A stretch of 64,000 bases of DNA from Ancylomarina sp. 16SWW S1-10-2 (GCF_009669305.1 NZ_SADB01000009.1:164611-228610); one strand, 5' to 3'. Counted from the stretch's first letter, positions 11,401 through 24,233 are shown. The notes: generated by a model from the sequence alone, not told the origin. Program-made: numbers and translations.

Positions 11401-14400
11401 TCTGGTTGGCGATATTGATACTGGTTCTGGTTTAGTTTTTGTTCCTAATGATGGTTACGAAGGAGATTCTTCATTCGATTGGAACGCATCCGACGGATTA
11501 GAAAATGCGACTACTGATGCTTCAGTTAATATTAAGCATACAAACACACCTCCAGTAGTTACCAGTTACGATTTTGGAACGAAACTCGAAGATGCTATTT
11601 TCACCCTTACACGTGATGATTTTCAAACTTATTATTCTGATGACGATGCAACAGATGTACAATTTAAACATGTAAAAATTGTTAGTTTACCTTCATCTAC
11701 TGTTGGTGTCTTTACAATTGATATATCTGGAACCGATGAAATTCTTACTACAGGAATTTATTCCTATTCCAATTTATTAGCTGGTTTAAAGTTTACTCCT
11801 AAGCTAGGAGCAAATGGAATCGTTAATTTGATATGGAATGCCGAAGATGGAACAGAGTATGCCGCAAGTAATGCTACATTTAGTCTCACCTATATTAATT
11901 CAATTCCGGTAGTAACTAATTTTGCAAAACCGGCTGTTGATGAGGATAACAACGTAATTTTTTCTCAGGCAGATTTTGATTCAAATTATCTTGATGTGGA
12001 CGTCAATGATTCAATGGAGAAAATAAAAATCACAGATCTTCCAGATAAAGGCACATTAAAATATGGAGCAATAACAGTCAGCCTAGGTGATGAAATTGCT
12101 TATGCTGATTTAGCCAATTTGATTTATGAGCCAAATGCTAACTATTTTGGACCCGATTCATTTACTTGGCAGGGATTCGATGGAACAGTTTATTCGAGCA
12201 ATTCTGAGGTTTCCTTAAGTATTCTTTCGGTTAACGATATACCAACAGCAGATAACGAAACGGTTACCGAACTTGAAGATGTAACCTATATATTTACTTC
12301 ATCTGATTTCTCATCATATAGTGATGTCGAAACTGGTTTTGCGGGTATTAAAATTACGGACTTAGAAAGTCAAGGAACTCTTGAATACGATGGAGCTCCT
12401 GTTGCTAGTGGATTGGAAATTGCTACAGTTGATATTTCAAAATTGAAATTTATTCCGAAAGCGAATGAAAATGGTCCTAATTACGATTCATTTACCTTTC
12501 AAGTCTTCGATGGAGAAGCATATAGTGCTAGTAGTTATACAATGACTATTGATATTACTGCTGTAAATGATGAACCAACATTCTCTTTAAAGGCTGATTC
12601 TGATATTGAGGTTGATGAAGATTCTGGAGCTGCTGTAGTTAATGGGCAATTGATAAATATTAGTGAAGGGCTTGGAGATGAAAGTGCTCAGACTATTACT
12701 GTTTTAACGAGCAATAATAACAACAATTTATTCAGTGTTCAGCCAAGTATCGATGTTAGTGGTAATTTAAGATTTACACCTGCTGATAATATGTATGGAA
12801 CAACTACGGTAAGTGTTTACATTACCGATGATGGAGGAACTTTAAATAATGGTGATGATCAATCAATTTCACAAACCTTCACAATTACAGTGAATGCAGT
12901 TAACGATCCACCAGTTGCTAAATATGATTCATTCAGTACAAATGAAGATGTTCTTTTGAGTGGTAATTTGAAATCAGATAATGGAAGTGGATTGGATTCT
13001 GATCTTGATAGTGATTCTGCAAATTTCACATACTCTGTTTTGGACGGTGGAACTGCAGCTATTAATGGAACAATTTCATTGAATGCTGATGGAACATTTA
13101 GCTATGATCCAAATCCTGACTTTTTTGGAACTGTATCCTTTACTTATCAGGTTTGTGACGATGCCATTTCACCTCTAGTTCGGGAATGTGATATTGCCAC
13201 AGTAAGCATTGCAGTAAATGATGTGAATGATGCTCCAATTGCTTTGGATAATAATGCTATTACCAAGGAGGATATTCCTATTGTGATTCCAGTACTTGCC
13301 AATGATTCCGATGTAGATGGAACACTTGATTTGACAAGTTTGAATGTTGTTATAGAACCATCTCATGGTACAGTAAGTACTAATCTAACAACAGGAGAGC
13401 TTATTTATACGCCGGATGCAGATTATCATGGCAACGATGAGTTTACTTACGAAATTTGTGATAATGACGGAGCTTGTGATACAGCAGTTGTTTATATCGT
13501 TGTTCAAAGTGAAAATGATAAATTAGTTGCTAATGATGATACGGCTGAAACGGATGAAGATGTTTCAGTAGAAATTTCAGTTCTAACTAATGATGTGGAC
13601 TTGGATGGAACGATTGATTCTGGAAGTTTAGTTATTGTAGGTCAAGCAGCAAACGGAACGCTTGTAATCGATAATACGACTGGTATTGTAAACTATACAC
13701 CTAATGAGAATTTCTATGGTGTCGATTCATTTACCTACGAGGTGTGTGATAACCAAGGAGCCTGTGATTTTGCAACGGTAACTGTTACGGTGAATGATGC
13801 GAATGATGCTCCAATTGCTTTAGATAATAATGCTATTACCAAGGAGGATGTTCCTGCTGTGATTGATGCACTTGCCAATGATTCCGATGAGGATGGAACG
13901 CTTGATTTGACAAGTCTTAAAATTATTGTAGGTCAAGAACCAGTTCATGGTTCAGTAAGTATTAATCCAACAACAGGAGAGTTTACTTATACTCCAAATA
14001 CAGATTATCATGGAAACGATGAGTTTACTTATGAAATTTGTGATGATGATGGCGCTTGTGATACTGCAGTTGTTTATATTGTTGTTCAGAGCGAAAATGA
14101 TAAACTGGTTGCTAATAATGATACGGCTGAAACGGATGAAGATGTTCCAGTAGACATTTCAGTTCTAACTAATGATGTGGATTTGGATGGAACTATTGAT
14201 GTTGGAAGCCTAGTTATTGTAGGTCAAGCAGCAAACGGAACGCTTGCAGTCGATAATACGACTGGCATTGTAAGCTATACACCTAATGAGAATTTCTATG
14301 GTGTCGATTCATTTACCTATGAGGTGTGTGATGACCAAGGAGCTTGTGATTTTGCAACAGTAAGTATTACAGTGAATGATGTGAATGATGCTCCGATAGC

Positions 14401-17400
14401 TTTGGATAACAATGCTATTGTCAATGAGGATGAAGAGGTTGTAATTAATGTACTTGCCAATGATTCCGATGTAGATGGAACACTTAATTTTACAAGTTTG
14501 AATGTTGTTACAGGTCAAGAACCGGCTCATGGAACAGTAAGTATCAATCCAACTACTGGAGAGATTATTTATACGCCGGATGCAGATTATTATGGAAACG
14601 ATGAGTTTACTTATGAAATTTGTGATGATGATGGCGATTGTGATACAGCTAAAGTGAACATTACCGTTAATAGTGTAAATGATATTCTAATTGTTAATGA
14701 TGATTCAGCTTCAATTCTTGAAGATACTCCAGTTACATTGGATGTTTTGGGTAATGATGTTGATTCTGATGGAACTATTGATATTTCCAGTTTGACAATC
14801 GTTAACCAACCAACAAACGGTGTAGTTGCGATAAATCCTGTTACGGGTGAAATAACCTATACGCCGGATGCTGATTTCTACGGTACAGATACCTTTGTTT
14901 ACAGAGTTTGTGATAACGAAGGTTCTTGTGATACTGCCTCTGTAAGCATTACAGTGAATGGTGTGAATGATGCTCCAATTGCCTTAGATAACAATGCTAT
15001 TACCAAGGAGGATATTCCTATTGTGATTCCGGTACTTGCCAATGATTCCGATGTGGATGGCACATTGGATTTAACAAGTCTTCAAGTTGTTTCGGGACCA
15101 GGCAATGGAACAGTAAGTATCAATCCAACAACCGGAGAGATTACCTATACACCAGAAGCCGATTATCATGGAAACGATGAGTTTACTTATCAGATTTGTG
15201 ATGACGATGGGGCTTGTACAACAGCTGTGGTTTATCTTGTTGTTCAAAGCGAGAATGATACATTGGTTGCTACTAACGATACGGCTGAAACGGCTGAAGA
15301 TACTCCGGTAGACATTCCAGTTCTAACGAACGATGTAGATTTGGATGGAACGATTGATCCAGGAAGTCTGGTTATTGTAGGTCAGGCATCAAACGGAACG
15401 CTTGTAGTGGATAATGTAACAGGTATTGTAAGCTATACACCAAATGAAAATTTCCAGGGTACCGATTCATTTACCTATGAGGTATGTGATGATCAGGGAG
15501 CTTGCGATTTTGCGACGGTAAGTATTACAGTGAATGATGTGAATGATGCTCCAATTGCGTTGGATAATAATGCAATTACCAATGAAGATGTTCCTGCTGT
15601 GATTGACGTACTTGCCAATGATTCCGATGTGGATGGCACATTGGATTTGACAAGTCTTCAAGTTGTTTCAGGACCAAGCAATGGAACAGTAAGTATCAAT
15701 CCAACAACCGGAGAGATTACCTATACACCAGAAGCCGATTATCATGGAAACGATGAGTTTACTTATCAGATTTGTGATGAGGATGGGGCTTGTACAACAG
15801 CAGTGGTTTATGTTGTTGTTAAAAGTGAGAATGATACTCTAGTTGCAAATAACGATACTGCAGAAACGGATGAAGATACTCCGGTAGACATTCCAGTTCT
15901 AACGAACGATGTAGATTTGGATGGTAATATTGATTTTGGAACTTTAGTTATTGTAGGTCAACCAGCAAACGGAACGCTTATAGTCGATAATACCACCGGA
16001 ATTGTAAGCTATACGCCTAATGAGAATTTCAATGGTGTCGATTCATTTACCTATGAGGTATGTGATGATCAGGGAGCTTGCGATTTTGCGACGGTAAGTA
16101 TTACAGTGAATGATGTGAATGATGCTCCAATTGCGTTGGATAATAATGCTACTACCAAGGAGGATGAATCGCAAGTTATTGATGTACTTGCCAATGATTC
16201 CGATGTGGATGGCACATTGGATTTAACAAGTCTTCAAGTTGTTTCAGGACCAAGCAATGGAACAGTAAATATCAATCCAACAACCGGAGAGATTACCTAT
16301 ACACCAGAAGCCGATTATCATGGAAACGATGAGTTTACTTATCAGATTTGTGATGAGGATGGGGCTTGTACAACAGCTGTGGTTTATCTTGTTGTTCAAA
16401 GCGAGAATGATACATTGGTTGCTACTAACGATACGGCTGAAACGGATGAAGATACTCCGGTAGACATTCCAGTTCTAACGAACGATGTAGATTTGGATGG
16501 CAATATTGATTTTGGAACTTTAGTTATTGTAGGTCAAGCAGCAAACGGAACGCTTGTAGTCGATATTACGACCGGAATTGTAAGCTATACGCCTAATGAG
16601 AATTTCCATGGTGTTGATTCATTTACCTATGAGGTGTGTGACGATCAAGGAGCTTGTGATTTTGCAACGGTAACTGTTACTGTGAATGATGTGAATGATG
16701 CTCCAATTGCGTTGGATAATAATGCTACTACCAAGGAGGATGAATCGCAAGTTATTAATGTACTTGCCAATGATTCTGATGTGGATGGAACACTTGATTT
16801 GACAAGCCTTAAAGTTGTTACAGAACCAGAACATGGTACGGTAAGTATTAATTCAACAACAGGAGAGATTACTTATACACCAAATGCCGATTATCATGGA
16901 AACGATCAGTTTACCTATGAAATTTGTGATGATGATGGCGCTTGTGATATAGCAGTCGTTTATATTGTTGTTCAAAGTGAAAATGATAAATTGGTTGCGA
17001 ATAACGATACGGCTGTAACGGATGAAGATAGTCCTGTAAACATTTTAGTTCTAACTAATGATGAGGATTCAGATGGAACTATTGATCCTGGAACTTTGAT
17101 AATTGTAGGCCAAGCAGCAAACGGAACGCTTAAAGTCGATAATATAACCGGAATTGTAAGCTATACACCTAATGAGAACTTCCATGGTGTTGATTCATTT
17201 ACCTACGAGGTGTGTGACGACCAAGGAGCTTGTGATTTTGCTACAGTAACTGTTACAGTGAATAATGTGAATGATGCTCCAGTTGCTTTAGATAATAATG
17301 CGATTACCAAGGAGGATGAATCGCAAGTTATTGATGTACTTGCCAATGATTCCGATGTGGATGGAACACTTGATTTAACGAATCTTGAGGTTGTTACAGA

Positions 17401-20400
17401 ACCAGCTCATGGAACAGTAATTATTAATCCAACAACTGGAGAAATTACTTATACACCAGATGCAGATTACCATGGAAACGATCAGTTTACCTATGAAATT
17501 TGTGATAATGATGGCGCTTGCGATACAGCAGTTGTTTATATCATTGTTCAAAGTGAAAATGATAAACTGGTTGCTAACAATGATATGGCTGAAACCGAAG
17601 AGAATATTCCAGTTGATATTGCAGTTCTAACTAATGATGAGGATTCAGATGGAACGATTGATCCTGAAAGTTTAGTTATTGTAGGTCAAGCAGCAAACGG
17701 AACGCTTGTGGTCGATAATGCAACTGGAATTGTAAGCTATACGCCTAATGAGAATTTCCATGGTGTCGATTCATTTATTTACGAGGTGTGTGACGATGAT
17801 GGAGCCTGTGATTTTGCAACAGTAACTGTTACTGTGAAAGATGTGAATGATGCTCCAGTTGCTTTAGATAATAATGCTCTTACCAAGGAGGATGAATCGC
17901 AAGTTATTAATGTACTTGCCAATGATTCTGATGTGGATGGAACACTTGATTTGACAAGCCTTAAAGTTGTTACAGAACCAGAACATGGTACAGTAAGTAT
18001 TAATCCAACAACTGGAGAAATTACTTATACACCAGATGCAGATTATCATGGAAACGATCAGTTTACCTATGAAATTTGTGATAATGATGGCGCTTGTGAT
18101 ACAGCAGTCGTTTATATCATTGTTCAAAGTGAAAATGATAAACTGGTTGCTAACAATGATACGGCTGAAACCGAAGAGAATATTCCGGTTGATATTGCAG
18201 TTCTAACTAATGATGAGGATTCAGATGGAACTATTGATCCTGGAAGTTTAGTTATTGTAGGTCAACCAGCAAACGGAACGCTTGTGGTCGATAATGCAAC
18301 TGGTATTGTAAGCTATACGCCTAATGTGAATTTCCACGGCGTCGATTCATTTATTTACGAGGTGTGTGACGACCAAGGAGCTTGTGATTTCGCAACAGTT
18401 ACGATTACTGTGGGAGATGTAAATAGTCCACCAGTAGCTTTAAATAATAATGTTGTTACCAACGAGGATGTTCCTGTAGTGATTGATGCACTTGCTAATG
18501 ATTCCGATGTAGATGGAACACTTGATTTAACAAGTCTTAAAATTGTTGCAGGTCAAGCACCTGCTCATGGTACGGTAAGTATCAATCCAACAACAGGAGA
18601 GATAACTTATACACCGAATGCCGATTATCATGGAAACGATGAGTTTATTTATCAGATTTGTGATGATGATGGTGATTGTGCTACAGCAGTAGTTTATATT
18701 GAGGTTGTAGAAGTTAACGATCATATGAATGCTGTGGATGATACAAACACAACAGAGGAAGATTCTCCAGTAACAACTCAGGTGTTGCTTAACGATACCG
18801 ATATTGAAGGTACTGTTGATCCAACTAGTTTGAGTATCTACAGTTCACCTTCGCATGGTACGGTTGTAGTAAATACTGATGGAACCATTACGTATACTCC
18901 TGAATCTGGTTTCAATGGGGTCGATACCTATGAATATCAGGTTTGTGATGATGGCGGATTCTGTGATATTGCTACTGTAAGTATTACTGTTAGCTCTATT
19001 GATGATGATGTTCCTGTTGCTTTGGATGATACTTATATTACCCCAGAAGATGTGGCCATTTTTATGGATATTTTGGCAAATGACAGTGATCTTGATAATG
19101 ATTTAGATCCAACAACAGTTTCTATCATTACAGATCCATTGCATGGTGTTGTAACAGTAAATCCAGTAACTGGTCAGTTGTACTATATTCCAAATCCTAA
19201 TTATCATGGAACTGATGAAATTCTATACCAAGTTTGTGATGAGCTAGGGCATTGTACTACTGCAAAAGTATCTATCATAGTAAATGAACAGTACGATTTA
19301 CCAGTAGCTAACGACGATGAAGAGACTACGCCTGAGAATGTAGCTATCCAAATTGAAGTGTTAGCAAATGATTGGGATGTGGATGATAATATCGATTTCT
19401 CGACACTTGCAATTGTGAATCAGCCTAAAAATGGTACAGTAACTATCGATCCTGAAACAGGAATAATTACTTATACACCAAATGAAGGTTTTAACGGACT
19501 AGATTTGTTTAGTTATAATATTTGCGATAATAACGATCATTGTGATCAGGCAACTGTAAGTGTAATTGTAACACCAGTTAATGATCCGCCAGTAGCAGTT
19601 GATGACTATGTTGAGACTTTCGATAATACGGAAACGACTATAAGAGTCCTTATTAATGATGAAGATCCTGATGGCGATGATTTAACTGTGAGTATTAATG
19701 AGGAGCCTTTACATGGAACTGTAATAGTGGAGAGCTATGGTTCGATAACTTACAAAGCTGATTTAGGTTATTACTGTAATACAGATTCGTTCGTTTATAG
19801 TATTTGTGATCCTTATGGCTTGTGTGATACAGCTGAAGTGATGATTGAGATTGATCCTTTAGACAGTGATCAGGATCGAATTCCAGATGCAATTGAAGGT
19901 CTTTGGGTTGATCAGGACGCTGATGGTGTTCCTAATTTTATGGATACAGATAGTGATAATGATGGTATATCTGATTTGGTTGAATCACAAATTATTGATT
20001 CATGTATCGATCTTCCAGTTGATACTGATGGCGACGGCATACCTGATTATTTGGATGTAGATAGTGATAATGATGGTTATTCTGATAAAGAGGAGGGAGC
20101 TGATGATTGTGATGACGATGGTATTGTCAATTATCTTGATGCCTATGATGATTGTTCTGAATATGTATCTGCTCCAGAAGGTTTTTCTCCCAATGGCGAT
20201 GGTGTTAATGATTTCTTTGTGATTAAAGGAATCAAAGATTTTCCAAATAGTGTATTAAGAATTTTTAATCGTTGGGGTGCTAAAATTTATAGCAAAAAAG
20301 GATACCAAAACGATTGGGATGGTAGAGCTGATAATAGTTTAACTGTTGGCTCCGAGGTGATTCCAGAAGGAACTTATTATTATGTGCTTGATCTTAAAAA

Positions 20401-20443
20401 TGGATCGAAAGCTTTGAAAGGATTCATTTACATCAACTACTAA
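5447..20443 (+). CDS. Giant T9SS-secreted PKD/cadherin-like repeat surface protein (4,998 aa)
   Basis: A signal peptide of about 35 residues ends ...GVNAQ. Residues about 36-1455 hold 16 PKD-like domains, each marked by a motif such as WSWDFGDG or YEWDFDDG. Residues about 1455-2487 hold about nine longer cadherin-like modules (PVVTNF... with LPxxGTLxL and FxWxxxDG). Residues about 2487-4800 are roughly 95-residue cadherin-like modules of the type [11 protein letters not shown]...[11 protein letters not shown]...YTPDADYHG, each ending in C-D-x-x-G-x-C. An acidic linker with DxDxDG-type repeats (about 4805-4892) is followed by a CHU_C/type B T9SS sorting domain (about 4905-4998: [27 protein letters not shown]). 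The product should be exported by the type IX system and displayed as an adhesin or gliding/biofilm protein. The PorP/SprF gene starts 10 bases downstream. Copy number in the repeat array may be underestimated or variable. Confidence 0.9.
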   Translation: MKKNILFKFERNNLLKRLFLFLVLVVLTSFGVNAQDAAFTFTLSNQCGSGTANFNQTSVAGVTNWDWDFGNGNSLTTAVATEGQNPSATYASPGIYTVSLSVNGGTAVTQDITIYPNPEPDFTVLAASGCEPMDVTLTGSGGNVTVAGFTVDGKAVAGVTGGDIDSYQWSFLGKIDGVTKTDPVLSLSGLIADTYGVLLILTDDKGCTASTYKPAVVTVNPTPTADFSITKENDCGVGDVTFGALATISSGEIDEYQWDVLNDDNIEAVSESYTHNFSSTGTFDVALTVKSDEGCLSNKVIKQVKFNSDNTTDFSFSGNCVGQEVTFTAVSSDPTTAWSWDFGDGTASSLQNPTKTFSTAGDKTVTLTATHSDGCVMVITKTVTLSSVEASFNYDLNSACPPTYKVAFTGSSSASTNTWSWNFDGKGTSTEQSPDFDFLNPGTHTVTLTVTSGEGCVDTYIEDITIVEKTLDFTISSPAEGCEGLGVGFTGSYSDATNDPVTDWNWTFENESETGIGQNANHTYNTRGVYDVSLSIETTNGCMLTETKTNAVQVGQKPVITNITAPDGDCANVGLGFITDFTGLADSLHWDFSNGGMQTSKFIDGLSPQSISHEFTDDSDFHSLTVTAFDNGCSSDPETISNIVIKQPIANFSASEKVICSVPSTVNFTNTSESDDAGTIYEWDFDDGSSSTDQAPSHTYVTAGDYTVTLTVTNPTTLCSDVKTQKINVTTSSPNFVTDKTVACHPAKISFTNEIIANSSANFSIKKVEWDFDSNGTIDSSEENPSYTYIRPDSYAVSMTVTEENGCEYNIKKDGFLSINGPVASFTEAPVEACLGDEITFTNTTTKYSSDPATSNTYSWNFGDGDISIIENPTHTYGSENVFEVSLLVTDDNGCSNTFTETNSVIVPNLVAGFTTTRDIYCLENNIEFTNTASITNGTASITKYEWDLDGDGSYEINTTSNGNQALTFASSGTYTVKQRISSSLGCTDEFIKEITIVNGDGTFTPDDTNLGCAPASTTFRANDDDTMVASYAWTFGDGEMSTVRNPLHFYVYPGSYDVTLTVVLTGGCTKTSTQTVTVAGAVGNFTYNNLTGCADPDHIVKFEVSDMSSVNSLTWDFGKGVTEKVDFNTTTDYASVDHAYTTNGTKRPFLTLTDNTCGDYAYYRDDLGRINTSIPPTVDFSKSTTAAVGICENVEFQFFDESTLNDDRYQITGWAWDFGDGKVSNLQNPNHQFTTAGTYDVELEVTTSIGCTTTLKKTGFVVVVSPNNLTGLAIDIIEPGLVNSKFCSSDNVIFNGSATTTNGDGSIANWVWNFGDGNDASTQSANHTYNTSDEGLTNTVTLTVTDNSQCVQVITKDVSIYKVEADFSITNSPVLRGNNIAFADLSTSKINSATDGTISDWAWTFEEGTPTSSVVQNPNIAYNTIGSNYDVGLTVTNNEGCIANTSKTVSVSNNPPLVTNFGVSGNEDTDIAIAQANFNSNFNTSLDPSQTITKVKIISLPENGDLYIGTSKISAIGTELTYAELATLIFKPEANWNGTSSFDYNASDGLDYAVNDATITITVNEIQDVPVVTNINLSNDKDVNTTFDAATFEAKFSDVDLAGNTNPDFKNIKITDISDLLLKGSLTLNGVTILLGVDISKADIAKLVFEPLLGFVGTASFEWNGSDGADYAVDDATVSITYINTKPILTSVDLGDTKEDEVMTFPMSYFLDYHSDVNVNDDPFTRLKIISLPPSTAGVFKLNQTVPLNLTVGMEIPYEALLELEFTPASGYNGVIELEWDTFDGTEYSEGPATISFTYVNTAPTVSNITKTAVNEDTQVDFTTTNFTDNFNDVDIHDNLTRITIKTLPANGTLKLNGVIVTDEQNISLVDLDALKYFPNPDFNGTDSFKWRGNDGTINSSNVATVNLTIKPIQDKPTVSNITKLEIEDTPVPILAQDFIDEFSDVDAPYGNPNGTLVEIIIKSLPTNGTLELNGVAVFNKQVILVGDIDTGSGLVFVPNDGYEGDSSFDWNASDGLENATTDASVNIKHTNTPPVVTSYDFGTKLEDAIFTLTRDDFQTYYSDDDATDVQFKHVKIVSLPSSTVGVFTIDISGTDEILTTGIYSYSNLLAGLKFTPKLGANGIVNLIWNAEDGTEYAASNATFSLTYINSIPVVTNFAKPAVDEDNNVIFSQADFDSNYLDVDVNDSMEKIKITDLPDKGTLKYGAITVSLGDEIAYADLANLIYEPNANYFGPDSFTWQGFDGTVYSSNSEVSLSILSVNDIPTADNETVTELEDVTYIFTSSDFSSYSDVETGFAGIKITDLESQGTLEYDGAPVASGLEIATVDISKLKFIPKANENGPNYDSFTFQVFDGEAYSASSYTMTIDITAVNDEPTFSLKADSDIEVDEDSGAAVVNGQLINISEGLGDESAQTITVLTSNNNNNLFSVQPSIDVSGNLRFTPADNMYGTTTVSVYITDDGGTLNNGDDQSISQTFTITVNAVNDPPVAKYDSFSTNEDVLLSGNLKSDNGSGLDSDLDSDSANFTYSVLDGGTAAINGTISLNADGTFSYDPNPDFFGTVSFTYQVCDDAISPLVRECDIATVSIAVNDVNDAPIALDNNAITKEDIPIVIPVLANDSDVDGTLDLTSLNVVIEPSHGTVSTNLTTGELIYTPDADYHGNDEFTYEICDNDGACDTAVVYIVVQSENDKLVANDDTAETDEDVSVEISVLTNDVDLDGTIDSGSLVIVGQAANGTLVIDNTTGIVNYTPNENFYGVDSFTYEVCDNQGACDFATVTVTVNDANDAPIALDNNAITKEDVPAVIDALANDSDEDGTLDLTSLKIIVGQEPVHGSVSINPTTGEFTYTPNTDYHGNDEFTYEICDDDGACDTAVVYIVVQSENDKLVANNDTAETDEDVPVDISVLTNDVDLDGTIDVGSLVIVGQAANGTLAVDNTTGIVSYTPNENFYGVDSFTYEVCDDQGACDFATVSITVNDVNDAPIALDNNAIVNEDEEVVINVLANDSDVDGTLNFTSLNVVTGQEPAHGTVSINPTTGEIIYTPDADYYGNDEFTYEICDDDGDCDTAKVNITVNSVNDILIVNDDSASILEDTPVTLDVLGNDVDSDGTIDISSLTIVNQPTNGVVAINPVTGEITYTPDADFYGTDTFVYRVCDNEGSCDTASVSITVNGVNDAPIALDNNAITKEDIPIVIPVLANDSDVDGTLDLTSLQVVSGPGNGTVSINPTTGEITYTPEADYHGNDEFTYQICDDDGACTTAVVYLVVQSENDTLVATNDTAETAEDTPVDIPVLTNDVDLDGTIDPGSLVIVGQASNGTLVVDNVTGIVSYTPNENFQGTDSFTYEVCDDQGACDFATVSITVNDVNDAPIALDNNAITNEDVPAVIDVLANDSDVDGTLDLTSLQVVSGPSNGTVSINPTTGEITYTPEADYHGNDEFTYQICDEDGACTTAVVYVVVKSENDTLVANNDTAETDEDTPVDIPVLTNDVDLDGNIDFGTLVIVGQPANGTLIVDNTTGIVSYTPNENFNGVDSFTYEVCDDQGACDFATVSITVNDVNDAPIALDNNATTKEDESQVIDVLANDSDVDGTLDLTSLQVVSGPSNGTVNINPTTGEITYTPEADYHGNDEFTYQICDEDGACTTAVVYLVVQSENDTLVATNDTAETDEDTPVDIPVLTNDVDLDGNIDFGTLVIVGQAANGTLVVDITTGIVSYTPNENFHGVDSFTYEVCDDQGACDFATVTVTVNDVNDAPIALDNNATTKEDESQVINVLANDSDVDGTLDLTSLKVVTEPEHGTVSINSTTGEITYTPNADYHGNDQFTYEICDDDGACDIAVVYIVVQSENDKLVANNDTAVTDEDSPVNILVLTNDEDSDGTIDPGTLIIVGQAANGTLKVDNITGIVSYTPNENFHGVDSFTYEVCDDQGACDFATVTVTVNNVNDAPVALDNNAITKEDESQVIDVLANDSDVDGTLDLTNLEVVTEPAHGTVIINPTTGEITYTPDADYHGNDQFTYEICDNDGACDTAVVYIIVQSENDKLVANNDMAETEENIPVDIAVLTNDEDSDGTIDPESLVIVGQAANGTLVVDNATGIVSYTPNENFHGVDSFIYEVCDDDGACDFATVTVTVKDVNDAPVALDNNALTKEDESQVINVLANDSDVDGTLDLTSLKVVTEPEHGTVSINPTTGEITYTPDADYHGNDQFTYEICDNDGACDTAVVYIIVQSENDKLVANNDTAETEENIPVDIAVLTNDEDSDGTIDPGSLVIVGQPANGTLVVDNATGIVSYTPNVNFHGVDSFIYEVCDDQGACDFATVTITVGDVNSPPVALNNNVVTNEDVPVVIDALANDSDVDGTLDLTSLKIVAGQAPAHGTVSINPTTGEITYTPNADYHGNDEFIYQICDDDGDCATAVVYIEVVEVNDHMNAVDDTNTTEEDSPVTTQVLLNDTDIEGTVDPTSLSIYSSPSHGTVVVNTDGTITYTPESGFNGVDTYEYQVCDDGGFCDIATVSITVSSIDDDVPVALDDTYITPEDVAIFMDILANDSDLDNDLDPTTVSIITDPLHGVVTVNPVTGQLYYIPNPNYHGTDEILYQVCDELGHCTTAKVSIIVNEQYDLPVANDDEETTPENVAIQIEVLANDWDVDDNIDFSTLAIVNQPKNGTVTIDPETGIITYTPNEGFNGLDLFSYNICDNNDHCDQATVSVIVTPVNDPPVAVDDYVETFDNTETTIRVLINDEDPDGDDLTVSINEEPLHGTVIVESYGSITYKADLGYYCNTDSFVYSICDPYGLCDTAEVMIEIDPLDSDQDRIPDAIEGLWVDQDADGVPNFMDTDSDNDGISDLVESQIIDSCIDLPVDTDGDGIPDYLDVDSDNDGYSDKEEGADDCDDDGIVNYLDAYDDCSEYVSAPEGFSPNGDGVNDFFVIKGIKDFPNSVLRIFNRWGAKIYSKKGYQNDWDGRADNSLTVGSEVIPEGTYYYVLDLKNGSKALKGFIYINY
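13226..18710 (+). repeat. Tandem super-repeat array, period 576-582 bp, about 9.5 copies
   Basis: The start of the repeat (AATGATGCTCC or a close variant) recurs at 13226, 13802, 14384, 14966, 15542, 16118, 16694, 17270, 17846 and 18422. Spacing is 576 or 582 bases (192 or 194 codons). Each period encodes two alternating modules of about 96 residues, one starting [10 protein letters not shown] and one NDKLVANND or similar. Neighbouring copies between about 15000 and 16700 are nearly identical over long stretches, which points to recent duplication or gene conversion. Confidence 0.9.
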
Positions 20444-20453
20444 TTAAAAGAAG

Positions 20454-21398
20454 ATGAATAGAACAAATATACAAATTCTGAAATGTGCAGCTTTATTGCT
20501 GTTGATACTTCCTTTTGGAACGACTTTAAAAGCCCAACAGGACCCTATGTACACGCAATATATGCACAATCCATTAACGGTGAATCCGGCTTATGCCGGA
20601 AGCACCAATATGCTAAGTGCAATGTTTCTAGCCCGCGAGCAGTGGGTTGGTTTCGATGGAGCTCCAAAATCGAGAACTTTAACGGTAAGTGCGCCTATTT
20701 CAAGATATAATGTTGGTCTTGGATTGTCGTATATTAATGACGAATTAGGTCCTGTAAAGCAGAATAGTTTTTATGCTGACTTTGCTTACCATTTAAAGGT
20801 GAGCAATAGGGCAAAATTGGCTTTTGGAATTAAAGGAGGATTCGATATGATTCAAATCAATCTGATGAGCCTGTCGCTTAATCAGCAAAATGATGATGCT
20901 TTTTCATCAGATTTTTCGGAGGATTTTATATTGAATTTTGGCTTGGGATTGTATTATTACACCGATCGCTTTTATCTTGGATTAGCAGTCCCTCGATTGT
21001 TGAAAAATAATTACGAAAATGATGGTTTCAATACCTCAAGTTATGGTTATAAGGAGCGTCATTATTTTTTGACTACGGGAGCTTTGTTTGATATTAATGA
21101 ATATTTAAAGGTGAAACCATCTATTCTAGCAAAAGTAGTATGGAATGCTCCAGTTTCAATTGACTTATCGGCCAATTTTATATTGGATGATATGCTTTGG
21201 TTAGGAGCAGCTTATCGAATTGAGGATTCCATGAGTTTTTTAATTCACTATCAGCTAACAGATCAATTACGAGTTGGGTATTCATATGATATGACCGAAT
21301 CGGAACTGAGAAAATACAATCAGGGAACACATGAAATCATGATCGCTTATGATTTCCAATTCAACAAAAAGAAAGTGATGACTCCAAGGTATTTTTAA
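20454..21398 (+). CDS. PorP/SprF family outer-membrane protein
   Basis: 314 residues with a signal peptide ending LKAQ. The family signature follows at once (QDPMYTQYMHNP, then NPAYAGS), and the rest is amphipathic beta-strand sequence typical of a small outer-membrane barrel. PorP/SprF proteins are partners of the type IX secretion system. SprF-type members are needed to secrete or attach a specific large adhesin encoded just upstream, as for SprB in Flavobacterium. Here the gene starts 10 bases after the giant adhesin and ends 18 bases before the OmpA-family gene, so the three are almost certainly one operon. Assignment to the family is firm; the specific partnership with the upstream protein is inferred from position. 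Confidence 0.9.
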   Translation: MNRTNIQILKCAALLLLILPFGTTLKAQQDPMYTQYMHNPLTVNPAYAGSTNMLSAMFLAREQWVGFDGAPKSRTLTVSAPISRYNVGLGLSYINDELGPVKQNSFYADFAYHLKVSNRAKLAFGIKGGFDMIQINLMSLSLNQQNDDAFSSDFSEDFILNFGLGLYYYTDRFYLGLAVPRLLKNNYENDGFNTSSYGYKERHYFLTTGALFDINEYLKVKPSILAKVVWNAPVSIDLSANFILDDMLWLGAAYRIEDSMSFLIHYQLTDQLRVGYSYDMTESELRKYNQGTHEIMIAYDFQFNKKKVMTPRYF

Positions 21399-21416
21399 TC
21401 CTATTGAATAAAAATT

Positions 21417-23561
21417 ATGAAAAAAATAGCAGGTACAATACTATTCATCGGAGTTTTATTAATGAGCTTTTCGGTGAATGCACAAATGATGGAAAGAGCT
21501 AATAAGTATTTTGATTCTTTTTACTATGAAGAAGCCATTGATTTATATGAAATACTTTGGCAGAAGGATAGTTTAAATGAAGATGTGGCTAAACAGCTGG
21601 CAACATCTTATCGCTTAACGAACAATTCAGAGAAATCGGAATTGTGGTATGGCCGTGTAGTAGGGTCTTCGGTTGCCGAAAATGATGATCTTTTTTATTA
21701 TGCGAAGGCTTTACAGAGCAATAAAAAATATGCTAAAGCTAAAGTATGGATGGATAAGTATCTTGAAAGTGGTTCGATAGATAAAGGGGAAAAAATTGAA
21801 TTGGATTATATATCAGATTTAATGAAGGATTCCCTTCGATACAAAATTGAACCAATTAAAGCCAATTCTAAAGCATCTGATTTTGGCGTAAGCTTTTATA
21901 AAAATCAACTTGTTTTTTCATCTGCAAGAGAAAAACATTCTGTGATTAAAAGAAACTACAAATGGAATAATCAAAATTACCTTAGAATGTATCGAGCTAC
22001 AATTAAAGAGAATGGAGATGTCGAAAATGCATCTTTATTTTCAAAAAAACTAGGTACAAACTATCATGATGGTCCCGTATGTTTTAATGCTAAAGGAGAC
22101 GAAATGTTTCTGACTCGTAATTATCTTTCTGAAACAAATAGAACGAAAGCAAATGAGGATGGTGTTATAAATATTAAACTCTATCATTCTAAAAAGAAAG
22201 GAAATGATTGGACCGATCCGGTATTACTTAAATTTAATATGGAAGGGTATTCTACGGGGCATCCAAGTCTTTCAAAAGATGAAAAAGAGTTGTATTTTAT
22301 TTCTGATCGTCCTGGAGGATATGGAGGAACAGATATCTATGTTTCCCATAAAAAAGGTTCAGGGTGGAGTAATCCAGTTAATTTAGGAGCCAAAGTAAAT
22401 ACTCCGGAAAATGAGATGTTCCCTTTTGTAACTGAAGATAGTAAATTGTATTTCGCATCTAACGGACATGCTGGACTTGGTGGTTTAGATCTATTTTTTG
22501 TTGATTTAAACAATATTGAATCTAAGCCTGTTAATTTAGGATATCCTATTAATACCTCTAAAGATGATTTTGGTTTGATCTTGAAAAATGATCAAGGGTA
22601 TTTTGCTTCTAATCGATTGCAAGGTGAAAGTTTCGACAATATTTATCACTTCTCTATTTTATCAAAATTGCTTAAAGGTCAGGTTTTAAATTCTGAAACG
22701 AAGGAAATATTGGGTTATACTCGAGTGTCTTTATTAAATGAAAAAGGTGATCTTATTGATGAATTTTCAACAGGGAAAGATGGCAAATTTCGATTTTTGA
22801 TACCAGAAGTTAAAAACTATCAACTTAGATCGGTAAAAAAAGAATTTGAAAATGGAGATGTTGTTCTGACAGCTTCCGATTTTCAGGATGAAACGGAATC
22901 GAATGTTTTTGTTTACCAGACTCCTGATAATATTTTACATTTAGATGGTTTGGTTATTTTTAGTGAGGATGAAAAGCCTATTAGTCAGATGACCATCGCA
23001 GTTCAAGATAAACAAACCAAAGAAGTGTTTAATTTATTAAGTGATTCTTTGGGGAAATTTACTTGTCAGTTAAAGCGTGAAACCGAATATAATTTAGAAT
23101 TTAGAAAAAAAGGTCTGATGTCGAAGTACGAGCAAATAAGTACTTTAAAATTATCAGGTAACAATATCTACGTTTGTAAAAAAATCGATCGCTTAGAGGT
23201 TGGGAAAACTTTTATTTTAAAAAATATTTTATATGATTTAGATAAAGCTAATATACGAGAAGATGCTGCCGTTGAACTTGATAAGTTAGTTCTTATTATG
23301 AATGCTAATCCAAGTTTAAAAATTGAAATAAGTTCACATACCGATTCTCGTGGTAGTGATTCTTACAATATGGCATTATCAGAACGCAGAGCAGAATCTG
23401 CAGCAAATTTTATTCTTTCAAGGGGTATTTCTCCTGATAGAATTGTTGCCAAAGGTTATGGTGAAACCAAGCTGATTAACCAATGTTCATATGGTGTGGA
23501 ATGTAGTGAAACAGATCATCAAGCTAATCGCCGAACAGAAGTAACGGTATTGGAAATGTAG
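21417..23561 (+). CDS. OmpA-family protein with TPR, PD40-like propeller and carboxypeptidase-regulatory-like domains
   Basis: 714 residues, signal peptide ending SVNAQ. The domain order is: TPR-like helices (about 20-135, YYEEAIDLYE), WD40/PD40-like beta-propeller repeats (about 150-410, LYFISDRPGGYGGTDIYVS), two carboxypeptidase-regulatory-like beta-sandwiches (about 418-595), and a C-terminal OmpA peptidoglycan-binding domain (about 605-714) with SSHTDSRGSDSYNMALSERR and RIVAKGYGE. This is the architecture of the PorE-like/SprF-associated proteins that anchor type IX machinery or adhesins to peptidoglycan. It is the last gene of the adhesin operon and is followed by a strong terminator. 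The family call is secure; a dedicated role with the adhesin is inferred. Confidence 0.88.
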   Translation: MKKIAGTILFIGVLLMSFSVNAQMMERANKYFDSFYYEEAIDLYEILWQKDSLNEDVAKQLATSYRLTNNSEKSELWYGRVVGSSVAENDDLFYYAKALQSNKKYAKAKVWMDKYLESGSIDKGEKIELDYISDLMKDSLRYKIEPIKANSKASDFGVSFYKNQLVFSSAREKHSVIKRNYKWNNQNYLRMYRATIKENGDVENASLFSKKLGTNYHDGPVCFNAKGDEMFLTRNYLSETNRTKANEDGVINIKLYHSKKKGNDWTDPVLLKFNMEGYSTGHPSLSKDEKELYFISDRPGGYGGTDIYVSHKKGSGWSNPVNLGAKVNTPENEMFPFVTEDSKLYFASNGHAGLGGLDLFFVDLNNIESKPVNLGYPINTSKDDFGLILKNDQGYFASNRLQGESFDNIYHFSILSKLLKGQVLNSETKEILGYTRVSLLNEKGDLIDEFSTGKDGKFRFLIPEVKNYQLRSVKKEFENGDVVLTASDFQDETESNVFVYQTPDNILHLDGLVIFSEDEKPISQMTIAVQDKQTKEVFNLLSDSLGKFTCQLKRETEYNLEFRKKGLMSKYEQISTLKLSGNNIYVCKKIDRLEVGKTFILKNILYDLDKANIREDAAVELDKLVLIMNANPSLKIEISSHTDSRGSDSYNMALSERRAESAANFILSRGISPDRIVAKGYGETKLINQCSYGVECSETDHQANRRTEVTVLEM

Positions 23562-23587
23562 AATCCGTTCATATTAAAAAATTAGAG

Positions 23588-23615
23588 CCGCACATATAAT
23601 GTGCGGTTTTTTTTT
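23588..23615 (+). terminator. Rho-independent terminator of adhesin operon
   Basis: CCGCACAT (23588-23595) pairs perfectly with ATGTGCGG (23599-23606) across a 3-base loop, followed by nine T. Confidence 0.92.
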
Positions 23616-24233
23616 GTCCAATATTAACGATATCTCCCAGATAATAACTGATCTTGTTTTTAGAAATAGATTTTAAGCTAAACATAAAGTTTAGATGTCT
23701 CAAGTTGTTATGTGTCAATATAATTGATGTTGCTGATACGTGATTTTTATATGATATTAAAACATCATTCCGAAATATATTTTTGTACTTTCGAAACCTT
23801 TAAAATAAGCCTGCATTAACAGATGTTAAAAAATAATATGACAGTATTCCTATGATTTTAAATCTGTATTTGTTTAGGATCTGATACACTTGTTTTTTTT
23901 ATTAACGAAGAGCAAAGGCAACTGTTGATTATATGTTATCAGGTGGTGTTATTTTTGACAGAATTGTAATTAAGGTATATGGAGCCTTAAACTAATTAAT
24001 AGGCGTGAAGTAGGTGATAATTGTAGTAAAGAAGAACATCAAGTTTATAGATGAACGAAAATTTAGTTTTTAGGAAGTATGTTTTCTTTTCTAACTGTCG
24101 CAAAAAAGTTACTATGAGTTTCCAAAGTTCTCATTATTCTCTTTCGAATAGAATAGACGCTAAAATACAGATTACAACTACCAGCTATAATGTCATAAAT
24201 GAGTATTCATATTAAAATATAATAGATATTGAA
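23616..24233. other. AT-rich intergenic region
   Basis: No gene was recognised in these 618 bases. TATTTTTG at 23778-23785 fits the -7 consensus TAnnTTTG, but no TTG is seen at the -33 distance. It would leave a leader of over 400 nt for the gene at 24234, so it is not called as a promoter. Confidence 0.4.

Noticed and set aside
13226-18710. Regularly spaced repeats that could suggest a CRISPR-like array
   Set aside because: The period is 576-582 bases, the whole unit is coding and in frame, and there are no short repeats with unique spacers.
13175-18724. Several minus-strand ORFs of 63-87 codons with similar sequences ([19 protein letters not shown])
   Set aside because: They are antisense readings of the homogenised repeats in the giant adhesin gene; their mutual similarity follows from the repeat, and none has independent coding features.
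23778-23785. TATTTTTG as promoter of the GYF-domain gene
   Set aside because: There is no TTG at the -33 distance, and the leader would exceed 400 nt.
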